DNA of 64,000 bases, taken from the NCBI RefSeq assembly GCF_035989285.1, contig NZ_CP108513.1, positions 9,982,001-10,046,000 on the forward strand, written 5' to 3'. Shown one piece after another: positions 45,468-56,052 of this stretch. The stretch's first letter is position 1; every line of letters begins with the position of its first letter. This DNA comes from Streptomyces sp. NBC_01235 (GTDB lineage Bacteria; Actinomycetota; Actinomycetes; Streptomycetales; Streptomycetaceae). The notes beneath the pieces are model-generated. The model worked only from the letters and a program-made list of their open reading frames with translations. It was not told the origin of the DNA and did not search any database. Position numbers and translations under genes: made by a program.

Positions 45468-48400
45468 GTGAACCCGTCCCCGCCCGTGGACGCATCCTGC
45501 CCCACCCCCGTCGCCACCTTCGAGTGGACCGAGTCGGACCAGCGGGCCGTGGACACCGCCCGCGTCCTGGCCGCCGATGCCGTACAGAAGGTCGGCAACG
45601 GCCATCCGGGTACGGCGATGAGCCTGGCGCCTGCCGCGTACACCCTCTTCCAGAAGGTGATGCGGCACGACCCGGCGGACGCCGACTGGGTGGGCCGCGA
45701 CCGGTTCGTGCTGTCCGCGGGCCACTCGTCCCTGACCCTCTACACCCAGCTGTACCTGGCCGGCTTCGGCCTGGAGCTGGAGGACCTGAAGTCGTTCCGC
45801 ACGTGGGGTTCGAAGACGCCGGGTCACCCGGAGTACGGCCACACCACGGGCGTCGAGACGACGACCGGCCCGCTCGGCCAGGGTGTCGCCAACGCGGTGG
45901 GCATGGCGATGGCCGCCCGTTACGAGCGCGGTCTGTTCGACCCGGAGGCCCCGGCCGGCGAGTCGCCGTTCGACCACTTCGTCTACGCGATCGCCGGTGA
46001 CGGCTGTCTTCAGGAGGGCATCTCCGCGGAGGCGTCCTCGCTGGCCGGTCACCAGAAGCTCGGCAACCTGATCCTGCTGTGGGACGACAACCACATCTCG
46101 ATCGAGGGCGACACCGAGACGGCCGTCTCCGAGGACACCGCCAAGCGCTACGAGGCGTACGGCTGGCACGTGCAGCGGGTGGAGCCCAAGGAGAACGGCG
46201 ACCTCGACCCGGCCGCACTGCACGCGGCCGTCAAGGCGGCCGAGGCGGAGACCGAGCGTCCCTCCTTCATCGCGATGCGCTCGATCATCGCCTGGCCCGC
46301 CCCGCACGCGCAGAACACCGAGGCCGCGCACGGCTCCGCGCTCGGCGAGGAGGAGGTCGCCGCCACGAAGCGCGTGCTGGGTTTCGACCCGGAAGAGACG
46401 TTCGCGGTGACGGACGAGGTCCTCGCACACACCCGCGCGTTGGGGGAGCGGGGCCGGGAAGCACGTACCGCCTGGGACAAGGCAATGGCCGCATGGCGTA
46501 CCGCCAACCCTGAGCGGGCCGCCGAGTTCGACCGGATCGCCGCGGGCGAGCTGCCGGCCGGCTGGGAGGAGCAGCTCCCGGTCTTCGAGCCCGGCAAGTC
46601 CGTCGCCACGCGTGCCGCGTCCGGCAAGGTGCTCCAGTCGCTCGGCGCGGTGATCCCGGAGCTGTGGGGCGGCTCCGCCGACCTCGCGGGCTCGAACAAC
46701 ACCACGATCGACAAGACGTCGTCGTTCCTCCCGGCGGACAACCCGCTGCCGGAGGCCGACCCCTACGGGCGCACGATCCACTTCGGTATCCGCGAGCACT
46801 CCATGGCCGCGGAGATGAACGGCATCGCCCTGCACGGCAACACCCGTATCTACGGCGGCACCTTCCTGGTGTTCTCCGACTACATGCGCAACGCCGTGCG
46901 TCTGTCCGCCCTCATGCACCTGCCGGTGACGTACGTGTGGACGCACGACTCCATCGGTCTCGGCGAGGACGGCCCCACCCACCAGCCCGTCGAGCACCTC
47001 GCCTCGCTGCGCGCCATCCCCGGCCTGAACATCGTCCGTCCCGCCGACGCCAACGAGACCGCGATCGCCTGGCGCGAGATCCTCAGGCGCTGGACGAAGG
47101 TCTTCGGCAAGGGCGCCCCGCACGGTCTGGCCCTCACCCGCCAGGGCGTGCCGACGTACGAGCCCGACGAGGACGCCGCCAAGGGCGGTTACGTCCTGCT
47201 CGAGGCCTCCACGGGGACGCCCGAGGTGATCCTCATCGCCACCGGTTCCGAGGTGCACGTGGCCGTCGAGGCACGCGAGCGGCTGGAGGCCGACGGGGTG
47301 CCGACGCGAGTCGTGTCCATGCCTTGCGTCGAGTGGTTCGAGGAACAGGGCCGTGGTTACCGGGACAGCGTCCTGCCGCCGGAGGTGAGGGCACGCGTCG
47401 CGGTCGAGGCGGGCATCGGTCTCACCTGGCACAAGTACGTCGGGGACGCCGGACGTGTCGTCTCCCTGGAGCATTTCGGCGCTTCCGGTGACGCACAGGT
47501 TCTCTTCCGCGAGTTCGGTCTCACCGCCGACGCCGTGGTCGCCGCCGCCCGGGAATCCCTCCTGCCCGAGACCATCGGAGACGCGCCTGCCATGAGTGAC
47601 GAACCGCTCCAGCACCTCGCCGACGAAGGCGTGGCGATCTGGCTGGACGACCTGTCGCGCAAGCGGATCACGTCCGGCAACCTGACCCAACTCGTGGAGA
47701 AGCGGCACGTGGTGGGCGTCACCACCAACCCCACGATCTTCCAGCAGGCGATCGGCGACGGGAGCGACTACGCCGACCAGATCCACGACATGGCCTTGCG
47801 GGGGGTGACGGTCTCCGAGGCCGTCCGAATGATCACCGCGGCGGACGTCCGCGACGCCGCCGACATCCTGCGTCCGGTCTTCGAGAACACCGGCGGGCGG
47901 GACGGGTGGGTCTCCCTCGAGGTCGACCCCCGCCTCGCACACGGCACGGAAGCGACCATCGCCGAGGCCAGGCACCTCGCCTGGCTGGTGGACCGTCCGA
48001 ACACGCTCATCAAGATCCCGGCGACCAGGGCGGGTCTGCCGGCGATCACCGAGGTCATCGGCAACGGCATCAGCGTCAACGTCACGCTGATCTTCTCGCT
48101 GGAACGCCACCGCGCCGTCATGGACGCCTACCTGGCAGGCCTGGAGAAGGCCAGGGAGCGAGGATTGGACCTCTCCGAGATCCACTCGGTGGCCTCGTTC
48201 TTCGTCTCCCGCGTCGACTCCGAGATCGACAAGAGGCTGGACGCCTTGGGCACTCCGGAAGCCAAAGCGCTGCGCGGCAAGGCCGGCGTCGCCAACGCCC
48301 GCCTCGCCTACCAGGCGTATGAGGAGGTGTTCGGCTCCGCCGACGGATCGACGCCGCCCTCCGTCCGCTGGGCGGCGCTGGAGCGGCTTCATGCCAACAA

Positions 48401-48737
48401 GCAGCGCCCGCTGTGGGCCTCGACGGGCGTCAAGGACCCCGCCTACCCGGACACCCTCTACGTCACCGAACTGGTCGCACCCGGCGTCGTCAACACCATG
48501 CCCGAGGCCACGCTGGAAGCCACTGCCGACCACGGCGAGGTCAAGGGCGATTCCATCACCGGCACCTACGAGCAGGCCCGAGCCCACCTCGACACCGTGG
48601 AGAGGCTGGGTATCTCGTACGTCGGGGTCGTACAGGCCCTGGAGACCGAGGGAATCCAGAAGTTCCAGCAGTCCTGGGACAGCCTGTTGAGCGCGGTCCG
48701 CGGTGCCCGTCCGCATCGCGACGGCTCTGGAACCTAG
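45468..48737 (+). CDS. tkt-tal: Transketolase-transaldolase fusion protein
   Basis: One uninterrupted 1089-residue frame holds both non-oxidative pentose phosphate enzymes. Residues 15-695 are transketolase: thiamine-diphosphate motif [25 protein letters not shown] and the C-terminal [12 protein letters not shown] and [17 protein letters not shown] ~13-residue linker ([11 protein letters not shown]) leads into a transaldolase at 709-1089 ([17 protein letters not shown]), with the Schiff-base Lys in [10 protein letters not shown]. The start is GTG at 45468 with GGAG upstream. An internal ATG at 47592 has GGAGA about 10 bases before it, so a separate transaldolase could also be made. Context suggests a catabolic paralogue of the housekeeping enzymes. 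Confidence 0.93.
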   Translation: MNPSPPVDASCPTPVATFEWTESDQRAVDTARVLAADAVQKVGNGHPGTAMSLAPAAYTLFQKVMRHDPADADWVGRDRFVLSAGHSSLTLYTQLYLAGFGLELEDLKSFRTWGSKTPGHPEYGHTTGVETTTGPLGQGVANAVGMAMAARYERGLFDPEAPAGESPFDHFVYAIAGDGCLQEGISAEASSLAGHQKLGNLILLWDDNHISIEGDTETAVSEDTAKRYEAYGWHVQRVEPKENGDLDPAALHAAVKAAEAETERPSFIAMRSIIAWPAPHAQNTEAAHGSALGEEEVAATKRVLGFDPEETFAVTDEVLAHTRALGERGREARTAWDKAMAAWRTANPERAAEFDRIAAGELPAGWEEQLPVFEPGKSVATRAASGKVLQSLGAVIPELWGGSADLAGSNNTTIDKTSSFLPADNPLPEADPYGRTIHFGIREHSMAAEMNGIALHGNTRIYGGTFLVFSDYMRNAVRLSALMHLPVTYVWTHDSIGLGEDGPTHQPVEHLASLRAIPGLNIVRPADANETAIAWREILRRWTKVFGKGAPHGLALTRQGVPTYEPDEDAAKGGYVLLEASTGTPEVILIATGSEVHVAVEARERLEADGVPTRVVSMPCVEWFEEQGRGYRDSVLPPEVRARVAVEAGIGLTWHKYVGDAGRVVSLEHFGASGDAQVLFREFGLTADAVVAAARESLLPETIGDAPAMSDEPLQHLADEGVAIWLDDLSRKRITSGNLTQLVEKRHVVGVTTNPTIFQQAIGDGSDYADQIHDMALRGVTVSEAVRMITAADVRDAADILRPVFENTGGRDGWVSLEVDPRLAHGTEATIAEARHLAWLVDRPNTLIKIPATRAGLPAITEVIGNGISVNVTLIFSLERHRAVMDAYLAGLEKARERGLDLSEIHSVASFFVSRVDSEIDKRLDALGTPEAKALRGKAGVANARLAYQAYEEVFGSADGSTPPSVRWAALERLHANKQRPLWASTGVKDPAYPDTLYVTELVAPGVVNTMPEATLEATADHGEVKGDSITGTYEQARAHLDTVERLGISYVGVVQALETEGIQKFQQSWDSLLSAVRGARPHRDGSGT

Positions 48738-48774
48738 TGCCGTGACAGGCGACGTTCGCCCCGTCGCGACGCCC

Positions 48775-48813
48775 GGCACGCTCTCCCACTGCCTCAAAGG
48801 CGTGGGAGGTGCC
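48775..48813. terminator. Bidirectional hairpin, Streptomyces dispersed-repeat-like
   Basis: CTCCCAC-t-GCCT (48783-48794), loop CAA, AGGC-GTGGGAG (48798-48808), extended by GGCAC/GTGCC outside a small bulge. It lies between the convergent tkt-tal and response-regulator genes. The wording (CTCCCACTGCC...GGCGTGGGAGGTGCCCCC) is one I recall as dispersed in Streptomyces genomes, so it may be a small repeated element used as a terminator. Confidence 0.65.
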
Positions 48814-48878
48814 CCCACTCGCCGCACCGGCCGAAGACCCAAGTACCCGACCTCCGCACTCGCGTCAGGCCATCGCCT

Positions 48879-49640
48879 CTACGCGGATCGGAACCCTCCT
48901 CCTGGTTGATCCGAGAAGTCTGATTCGCGCGGACGAGGTTGCTGCCATGGCGGCCTGACCAGACCCGTCTCGTAGGCGAACACGACGGCCTGGACGCGGC
49001 CACGGGCGCCGATCTTGGCCAGAATGCTGCTGATGTGGGTCTTGACCGTGGTCGGCGCTATCGACAACCGCTCGGCGATCTCCGTGTTGCTCCAGCCGGA
49101 GGCGAGAGCGGCAAGCACTTCGGTTTCGCGTTCGGTGAGGCAGGACAGCCTCCGTCTTCGGTCGAGGCTGTCGGTGGAGTCCCGTTCACGGACGGCCTCG
49201 ATGAGGGCGCGCGTGAGACGAGGAGACAGGACCGAGCCGCCCAGCGCGACGATGTGGAGGGCTGCGGCCAGTTCCTCGGGGAGGGCGTCCTTGAGCAGGA
49301 GCCCGCCGGCGCCCGCGCGCAGGGTGGCATAGGCGTACTCGTCGCCGTCGGAGGGGATCAGCACCAGCACCCGCGGGGGGATCCCGCTCGCCGGGTCGGT
49401 GCGAGGCACCTCGGCATGGCTGTCGGGTCGGGCGATGCGGCGTATGGCCTGAACGCGGTCGACGTCTGTTCGGCCCATGTCCATGAGGACGACTTCGGGT
49501 CGGAGAGCGGCGGCGGCTCGGACCGCCTGGGCGCAGTCGGTCGCCTCGCCCACGACCGTGAGGTCGGGCTGGGATTCCAGGAACATTCGCAGGCCGAGAC
49601 GTTGCAGAGCCTGGTCGTTGACGATGAGTACGGTGGTCAT
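48879..49640 (-). CDS. NarL/LuxR-type response regulator with degenerate receiver
   Basis: This is a 253-residue regulator. The receiver (1-130) keeps the phospho-acceptor Asp (EVVLMDMG) and the Lys (GGLLLKDALPEEL). However the first acidic-pocket residue is Asn (LIVNDQ) and the conserved Thr region reads VLVLIPSDGDEY. The LuxR helix-turn-helix is LTERETEVLAALASGWSNTEIAERLSIAPTTVKTHISSILAKIGA. The ATG at 49640 opens the receiver. It closely resembles the regulator at 51169, so the two are probably duplicates. No kinase is adjacent in its own transcript. Confidence 0.88.
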   Translation of the reverse strand: MTTVLIVNDQALQRLGLRMFLESQPDLTVVGEATDCAQAVRAAAALRPEVVLMDMGRTDVDRVQAIRRIARPDSHAEVPRTDPASGIPPRVLVLIPSDGDEYAYATLRAGAGGLLLKDALPEELAAALHIVALGGSVLSPRLTRALIEAVRERDSTDSLDRRRRLSCLTERETEVLAALASGWSNTEIAERLSIAPTTVKTHISSILAKIGARGRVQAVVFAYETGLVRPPWQQPRPRESDFSDQPGGGFRSA

Positions 49641-49919
49641 GCGGGCGTTTCTCCCGGCGGACCGGGCCCTGAGGCCTTCGGCCGCCATGTTCGGAGCGGG
49701 GCGGAGCACGGAGGTGAGGACCCGGCCGCGGATCGTGATGTGTTCCGGATCGCCGCCGGGCCCTTCCTCGCACCGGGCGCCTGTCCCCACGGGCGGCCGG
49801 TGCGAACCGGGTGCGCGCTCCGCTCGAGCACACGCGCCCGGAGTCGCGGGTGCGTGAGGGACGTGGATTCGGCGGGCTGCCCGACGGTGGCCCGAGGCTC
49901 ACGTCCCGGTGTGGTGTCC

Positions 49920-51044
<1,125 letters not shown>

Positions 51045-51168
51045 TGCTGTGTCCTGTTTCTTCGTCGTGGATGCTCGACTGCGGTGCTGCCGAGGTGGTC
51101 GGGCTTCGGGGACGTAGCGGTGAACACGGGGCGGGGAGTCGGGCGAGCGGGGCGGGGCCGGTAGGGGG

Positions 51169-51825
51169 TCAGGACGGGCGTACGAGTCCGGTGTCGTAGG
51201 CGAAGATCACGGCCTGGACGCGGTCGCGGGCGTCGATCTTGGTGAGGATGCGGCCGATGTGGGATTTGACAGTGGATTCGGCCAGATGAAGTCGCTCGGC
51301 GATCTCCCCGTTCGTCCAGCCGGTCGCCATGGCGGTGAGGACCTCGCGTTCGCGCTGGCTGAGGTCGTCGAGTCGGCGCTGCTGCTGGGGGGTGTGGCCG
51401 GGGAGGCGGTCGCTGAAGGTGTCGATGAGCTTGCGGGTGAGGCCGGGGGAGATGACGGCGTCGCCCGCGGCCACCGCCCGGACGCCGGCCACGAGTTCTT
51501 CGGGCAGGGCGTCCTTGAGCAGGAAGCCGCTGGCTCCGGCGCGCAGGGCATCGTAGGCGTACTCGTCGAGGTCGAAGGTGGTGAGCACCAGGACGCGGGA
51601 GCGGTCGCCGGACTCCACGATGCGGCGGGTGGCCTCGATGCCGTCCATGCCGGGCATCCGGACGTCCATCAGGACGACGTCGGGCCGGAGCTCGGCCGTC
51701 ATGCGGACCGCTTCGCCGCCGTTGGTGGCCTCGCCGACGACGGTGATGTCGGGCTGGGCCTCCAGGAGCATGCTGAAGCCCATGCGCTGCAGGGCCTGGT
51801 CGTCGACGATGAGGACTGTGGTCAT
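51169..51825 (-). CDS. NarL/LuxR-type response regulator
   Basis: This is a 218-residue two-component regulator. The receiver is canonical: LIVDDQ acidic pair, phospho-acceptor Asp in DVVLMDVRMPGMDG, the Thr in VLVLTTFDLDEY and the Lys in FLLKDALPEEL. The LuxR domain is LSQREREVLTAMATGWTNGEIAERLHLAESTVKSHIGRILTKI. The ATG overlaps the end of the kinase gene by 4 bp (ATGA). It is the cognate partner of the kinase at 51822. Confidence 0.94.
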   Translation of the reverse strand: MTTVLIVDDQALQRMGFSMLLEAQPDITVVGEATNGGEAVRMTAELRPDVVLMDVRMPGMDGIEATRRIVESGDRSRVLVLTTFDLDEYAYDALRAGASGFLLKDALPEELVAGVRAVAAGDAVISPGLTRKLIDTFSDRLPGHTPQQQRRLDDLSQREREVLTAMATGWTNGEIAERLHLAESTVKSHIGRILTKIDARDRVQAVIFAYDTGLVRPS

Positions 51826-53111
51826 GAGCGGTGCTTCTCCGGGGAGTGGGAGGGCGGGTCGGGGATGAGGAGCGCGCGGACGGTCCAGCCGCCCTGGGAG
51901 TTGGGGCCTGCGGTGACGGTGCCCTGGTAGAGAGCGGCACGTTCCCGCATGCCGACCAGGCCACGGCGGCCGCCCGAGCGGCGACGGCCTGTCGCGGCGG
52001 AGCGGGGCGGGCCCGTGTCCTCCACGGTGACACGAACGGCGTCCGGGCCGGCCGCGACGGACACGCGGACCGAGGTGTCGGAGCCGGCGTACTTGACGGT
52101 GTTGGTCAGGGCCTCCTGGACGATGCGGTAGACGGAGAGCTGGAGCCCTGAGGACAGGCCGGTGAGGTCGCCCTGGGCGTCCAGGGCGACGGTGGGGCCG
52201 GCCGCGCGGACGCGGTCCAGCAGTGGCTCGAGGTCGTTCAGACCCGGCTGCGGGGCGAGCGGCGCCGCGTCCGCCCGGTCGTTGTCCTCGCCGATGACGG
52301 CGAGCAGGCGGCGCAGTTCGGCCAGGGCGTCGCGTCCGCTGGAGCTGATGATGCGGAGTGTCTGGGCGCCGCGTTCCGGTTTCGTCTCGGCGAGGGCGGC
52401 GGCGCCGTCGGCGAGGCCGACGATGACGGAGAGGGTGTGGCCGAGGATGTCGTGCATCTCGCGGGAGACGCGGGCGCGTTCCTGCGCGGTGGCGAGGCGG
52501 GCCTGCTGGTCGCGTTCCTTCTTCAGGGCGTCGATGTAGGCGCCGGCCAGCCGGCTCAGCAGACCGAGCGCTGCGAACGCCGCCATCGCGGTCATCGCCA
52601 ACAGGGTCACGACCTCCGGCCGTGTGGCGTACTCCAGCTGGCGCCCGCTGAACACGGCCGCCCACGCGACGAGCTGCGCGGTGGTGACACCGACGGCGAG
52701 GGCCAGTTGGCGCGGCGTGCAGTGGCGGCCGACGTTGAAGAGGGCCACCACGCGTGCGGACTCGGCGCCGGTCAACACCCCCAGGGGAAGGGCCACCACG
52801 GACACGGCGGTGGTGAAGGCGAAGACGAGCATGGGCCGGCGCTCCCGCCACAGGAGCGGGACGGCGAAGGCGACGATGAGTGCCAACTGCGCCGGGATGT
52901 CGCCGGTGTTGTAGGGGTTGAGGGGGGAGCTGAGACCGAGCGCGGCGCAGATGACCGGAACACCCCAGTGCCGGACCTTGGGGTGGGCCTGGTCGGCCCG
53001 CCGCAGCGCGGCCAGCCGATAGGCGACCGAGGCGATCACCGAATCGCTCGCCAGGGCCTCCAGGGTCCGGTCGTCGTCCGGGCGGGGAGCGGGGGCGCTC
53101 GGTACGGTCAC
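51822..53111 (-). CDS. Sensor histidine kinase, HisKA_3 (NarX/DesK-like)
   Basis: This is a 429-residue kinase. A ~45-residue cytoplasmic start precedes several membrane helices (VPVICAALGLSSP; LALIVAFAVPLLW; FAFTTAVSVVALPLGV; LALAVGVTTAQLVAWAAVF; LLAMTAMAAFAALGLL). The HisKA_3 dimerisation motif with the phospho-His is ERARVSREMHDILGHTLSVI. The ATPase domain has QEALTNTVKYA (N box), VEDTGPP and GGRRGLVGMRERAALYQG. The start is GTG. It has no extracytoplasmic sensor domain, so it probably senses the membrane or envelope state. Confidence 0.93.
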   Translation of the reverse strand: MTVPSAPAPRPDDDRTLEALASDSVIASVAYRLAALRRADQAHPKVRHWGVPVICAALGLSSPLNPYNTGDIPAQLALIVAFAVPLLWRERRPMLVFAFTTAVSVVALPLGVLTGAESARVVALFNVGRHCTPRQLALAVGVTTAQLVAWAAVFSGRQLEYATRPEVVTLLAMTAMAAFAALGLLSRLAGAYIDALKKERDQQARLATAQERARVSREMHDILGHTLSVIVGLADGAAALAETKPERGAQTLRIISSSGRDALAELRRLLAVIGEDNDRADAAPLAPQPGLNDLEPLLDRVRAAGPTVALDAQGDLTGLSSGLQLSVYRIVQEALTNTVKYAGSDTSVRVSVAAGPDAVRVTVEDTGPPRSAATGRRRSGGRRGLVGMRERAALYQGTVTAGPNSQGGWTVRALLIPDPPSHSPEKHRS

Positions 53112-53136
53112 GGGGGAGTCCTTCGCGGGTCGGGGG

Positions 53137-53173
53137 CCGCCCGCCGGTCCCGGGGGATTGGACCGGCGGGCGG
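53137..53173 (-). terminator. Terminator between the MMPL and kinase genes
   Basis: CCGCCCGCCGGTCC (53137-53150) and GGACCGGCGGGCGG (53160-53173) form a perfect 14-bp GC stem with a 9-base loop, in the 146-bp gap between two minus-strand genes. It would stop MMPL transcription before the kinase gene. Confidence 0.8.
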
Positions 53174-53257
53174 GGCTGGGGAGTCGGCCGGTGGGAGGTG
53201 GCCGTTCCGGTTGGCGATCGGGCGGTGGTCGGCAGCTGCCGCTGCCACTCGTTCCTG

Positions 53258-55888
53258 TCAGCGCTTGCGGAACATCTTCTTCCGTATCCCCTTGATCGTG
53301 CTGGCCTTCGACTCGGTCGTGTCGGCGGTCGGGGTGGAGTCACCGCCGCGTGCGAGACGCTGCTTGAACTTGGACGGTCCCAGCTTCTTGTTGCGGAGCC
53401 TTGCACGACGGCTCGGTGTCTCCGTGTCGCCGGGGCTGTCGACGCCGGTGAAGCCGCTGCCCGAGGCCGCGTGGAACCCGGCGTCCGTGTCCGCGGGGGT
53501 CTCGGCGCCGTGGTTGTCCGCGCCGCGCTGCCTGAGCCCGGACAGTCCCCGGGGCCTGCCGTGGTGGTGCTGGGGAAGCGGCGACGTGAACGCAGCCGTG
53601 TCCGAGGCATCGGCGCCCGAGCCGCTGGTGAAGCCCTGCGGGGTGCCGTAGCCGTCCGAGCCCGGGTGGGCCCCGGCGACCACGCCGGCGAGTACGGGTG
53701 CGGGTGCGGTGCTCGTCTGATCGGCCTCCAGGACGTGGCGCAGCTTCTCGCCCTCGACGTCCACGTCGGGCATGACGCGGTCCAGCCACTTGGGCAGGGC
53801 CCAGGCGCGGTGGCCGAGCAGGGCCAGCACCGCCGGGACGATGGTCATTCGGACGATGAAGGCGTCGAAGAACACCGCCGAGGCTAGTCCCAGGCCGACC
53901 GACTTGATCAGTGCCGCGTCGTCGAGGAGGAAGCCGGAGAAGACGGAGATCATGATGACCGCCGCGGCTGTGACCACCCGGCCGCTGTGCCGGAAACCTT
54001 CGACGACGGCCTTCGTGGGGGCGGCGCCGTGGACGTACTCCTCGCGCATCCGGGTGACGAGGAAGACCTCGTAGTCCATGGCGAGGCCGAAGACGACGCC
54101 GATCAGCAGGATGGGCAGCACGCTGACGATGGGTGCGGTCTGGTCGACGCCGAAGACATCCGCGAGCCAGCCCCACTGGAAGACGGCCACCAGGACGCCG
54201 AGGGTGGAGGCGATGGTGAGCAGGAAGCCGAGGGCGGCCTTGAGCGGGATCAGAATCGAGCGGAAGACCAGCAGGAGCAGGACCAGGGCCAGGCCGACGA
54301 CGATGGCGAGGTAGGGGATGAGGGCCTGGGCGAGCTTGGTGGAGACGTCGATGTTGACCGCGGTGGTTCCGGTGACCATCAGGTCGGCGCCGGTGTCGGT
54401 GCGCAGGGCGGCGCTGTGGTCGCGGATGTCGGCGACCAGGTCCTTGGTGGCCTGGCTGGTCGGGGCGCTTTCCGGGACGACACCGATGATGGCGACGTCG
54501 CCGGACTTGTTGAAGGCCGCGTCACGGACCGAGGCGACGTCGTCCAGCTTGCCCAGCACCGCGGTCGCGTCCGCGGCGGCGGCCTTGGGGTCGTCGCTGT
54601 TGCGAGCATCGACGACCACGGTCAGCGGACCGTTGAAGCCCGGTCCGAAGCCTTCGCTGAGGGTGTCGTAGGCGAGGCGCTGGGTGCTGGCGGGGGGCTT
54701 CATGGAGTCGTCGGGCAGGGTCAGGCGCAGCGACATGGCGGGGATGGCCAGCAGTCCGAGGCCGATCACCGAGACGGCGAGGACCTTGACCGGGTTGCGG
54801 GTGACGAACTTCGCCCAGCGCACGCCCAACGAGTCGCCCTCGCCGCGCTCCAGTGCCTTCATGCGGCGGGACTGCAGCTTGCCCTTCATGATCCGCGTAC
54901 CGGCGAAGCCGAGCAGGGCGGGCAGCAGGGTCAGCGCGATCACGACGGCGACGGCGACGGCGAAGGCGGAGCCCAGGCCCATGGAGCTGAGCATCTGGAT
55001 GCCGATGACGCTCAGGCCGGCCAGCGCGATGATCACGGTGAGGCCCGCGAAGACGACCGCGGAGCCGGCGGTGCCCAGGGCCCGTCCGCAGGCTTCTTCC
55101 GGGTCGTGGCCGTCGCGGATCTCGTTGCGGTAACGGGAGACGATGAACAGGGCGTAGTCGATGGCGACGGCCAGGCCCAGCATCAGCGCCAGGGTGGAGG
55201 CCTGGGAGGCGATGTCGAAGAACTGGGTGGCGATGGTGATCGACAGGATGGCCGCGCCCACGCCCAGGATCGCGGTGAGCAGGGGCAGTCCGGCGGCGAT
55301 CATCGAACCGAAGGTGATCACCAGGACGACGGCGGCGACGCCCAGCCCGATCAGCTCGGCCGCCTTGCTGGCGGCCTTGTCCGCGACCGCGTCGCCGCCC
55401 AGGCTCACCGTGATGCCGGCCTTCTCGCCCTGCTCGACGACGGAGGTCTGGGCGTTGTGCGCGGCGTCACTGACATCGGCCTGGGCGACCTTGTAGGTCA
55501 CCCCGGCGTAGCCGATGGCGCCGGACTTGCTGACCTGGCCGCTGGTGAAGGGGTCGGAGACGCTCGACACCTGCGGCGACTTCTCCAGCTTCGCCACCAG
55601 GGACTCGACCGCGGCCTTGTTGGCTCCGGAGGTCAGCTTCTGCCCGTCGGGTGCTTCGAACACGACCCGGGCGGAGGCCCCGCCCGCGGAGGCCTGCGGG
55701 AACTCCTTGCCCAGCAGGTCGATGGCTTTCTGGGACTGGGTGCCGGGCAGCGTGAAGCTGTCCGAGGTGGAGCCGGTGGAGCTCGTGGCGCCGATGCCTA
55801 CGGCGGCCAGGACGGCGATCCACAACATGAGGACGAGGCGTCGTCGCCGGAAGGCGAATCGTCCCAGTCGATAGAGGAAGGTGGCCAC
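53258..55888 (-). CDS. MMPL family (RND-type) membrane transporter
   Basis: This is an 876-residue transporter with the duplicated MMPL layout: one helix, a ~150-residue outside domain, five helices, then the same again. Motifs on helix 4 of each half are LGLAVAIDYALFIVSRYRNE and GLAMDYEVFLVTRMREEY. The C-terminal ~165 residues are a hydrophilic, low-complexity cytoplasmic tail ending in basic residues (KGIRKKMFRKR). Family members export lipids or antibiotics using the proton gradient. The start is GTG at 55888 with GGTGGGAG upstream. A perfect inverted repeat lies about 125 bp upstream, so a TetR-like repressor probably controls it. Confidence 0.93.
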   Translation of the reverse strand: MATFLYRLGRFAFRRRRLVLMLWIAVLAAVGIGATSSTGSTSDSFTLPGTQSQKAIDLLGKEFPQASAGGASARVVFEAPDGQKLTSGANKAAVESLVAKLEKSPQVSSVSDPFTSGQVSKSGAIGYAGVTYKVAQADVSDAAHNAQTSVVEQGEKAGITVSLGGDAVADKAASKAAELIGLGVAAVVLVITFGSMIAAGLPLLTAILGVGAAILSITIATQFFDIASQASTLALMLGLAVAIDYALFIVSRYRNEIRDGHDPEEACGRALGTAGSAVVFAGLTVIIALAGLSVIGIQMLSSMGLGSAFAVAVAVVIALTLLPALLGFAGTRIMKGKLQSRRMKALERGEGDSLGVRWAKFVTRNPVKVLAVSVIGLGLLAIPAMSLRLTLPDDSMKPPASTQRLAYDTLSEGFGPGFNGPLTVVVDARNSDDPKAAAADATAVLGKLDDVASVRDAAFNKSGDVAIIGVVPESAPTSQATKDLVADIRDHSAALRTDTGADLMVTGTTAVNIDVSTKLAQALIPYLAIVVGLALVLLLLVFRSILIPLKAALGFLLTIASTLGVLVAVFQWGWLADVFGVDQTAPIVSVLPILLIGVVFGLAMDYEVFLVTRMREEYVHGAAPTKAVVEGFRHSGRVVTAAAVIMISVFSGFLLDDAALIKSVGLGLASAVFFDAFIVRMTIVPAVLALLGHRAWALPKWLDRVMPDVDVEGEKLRHVLEADQTSTAPAPVLAGVVAGAHPGSDGYGTPQGFTSGSGADASDTAAFTSPLPQHHHGRPRGLSGLRQRGADNHGAETPADTDAGFHAASGSGFTGVDSPGDTETPSRRARLRNKKLGPSKFKQRLARGGDSTPTADTTESKASTIKGIRKKMFRKR

Positions 55889-56011
55889 GGATTACTCCCA
55901 CCAGGAGAAGAGATCATTTGCGTGAGCAGGGGCCCGATCGACCCTTGATCTCAAGCTAGGGGCGGGTTTTCGCGCTCCCTGCCTCCTGTGGAACCGAATC
56001 GGCGCACGGCG

Positions 56012-56031
56012 ATTAGTACTGCGGTACTAAT
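56012..56031 (-). promoter_or_regulatory. Perfect inverted-repeat operator upstream of the MMPL gene
   Basis: ATTAGTAC (56012-56019), TGCG, GTACTAAT (56024-56031) is a perfect 8-bp inverted repeat. It is AT-rich against the background and sits in the 164-bp gap before the MMPL gene. The form is typical for TetR-family operators. No TetR gene is adjacent. Confidence 0.6.
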
Positions 56032-56052
56032 GCCTCTCCTCCTCACGACTCC

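Noticed and set aside
45189..48842. 1217-codon minus-strand open frame
   Set aside because: Antisense shadow of the tkt-tal gene with low-complexity composition and no motifs.
49738..49919. Additional small gene between the first response regulator and the SGNH hydrolase
   Set aside because: Only Arg/Pro-rich frames without ribosome-binding sites or motifs are present.
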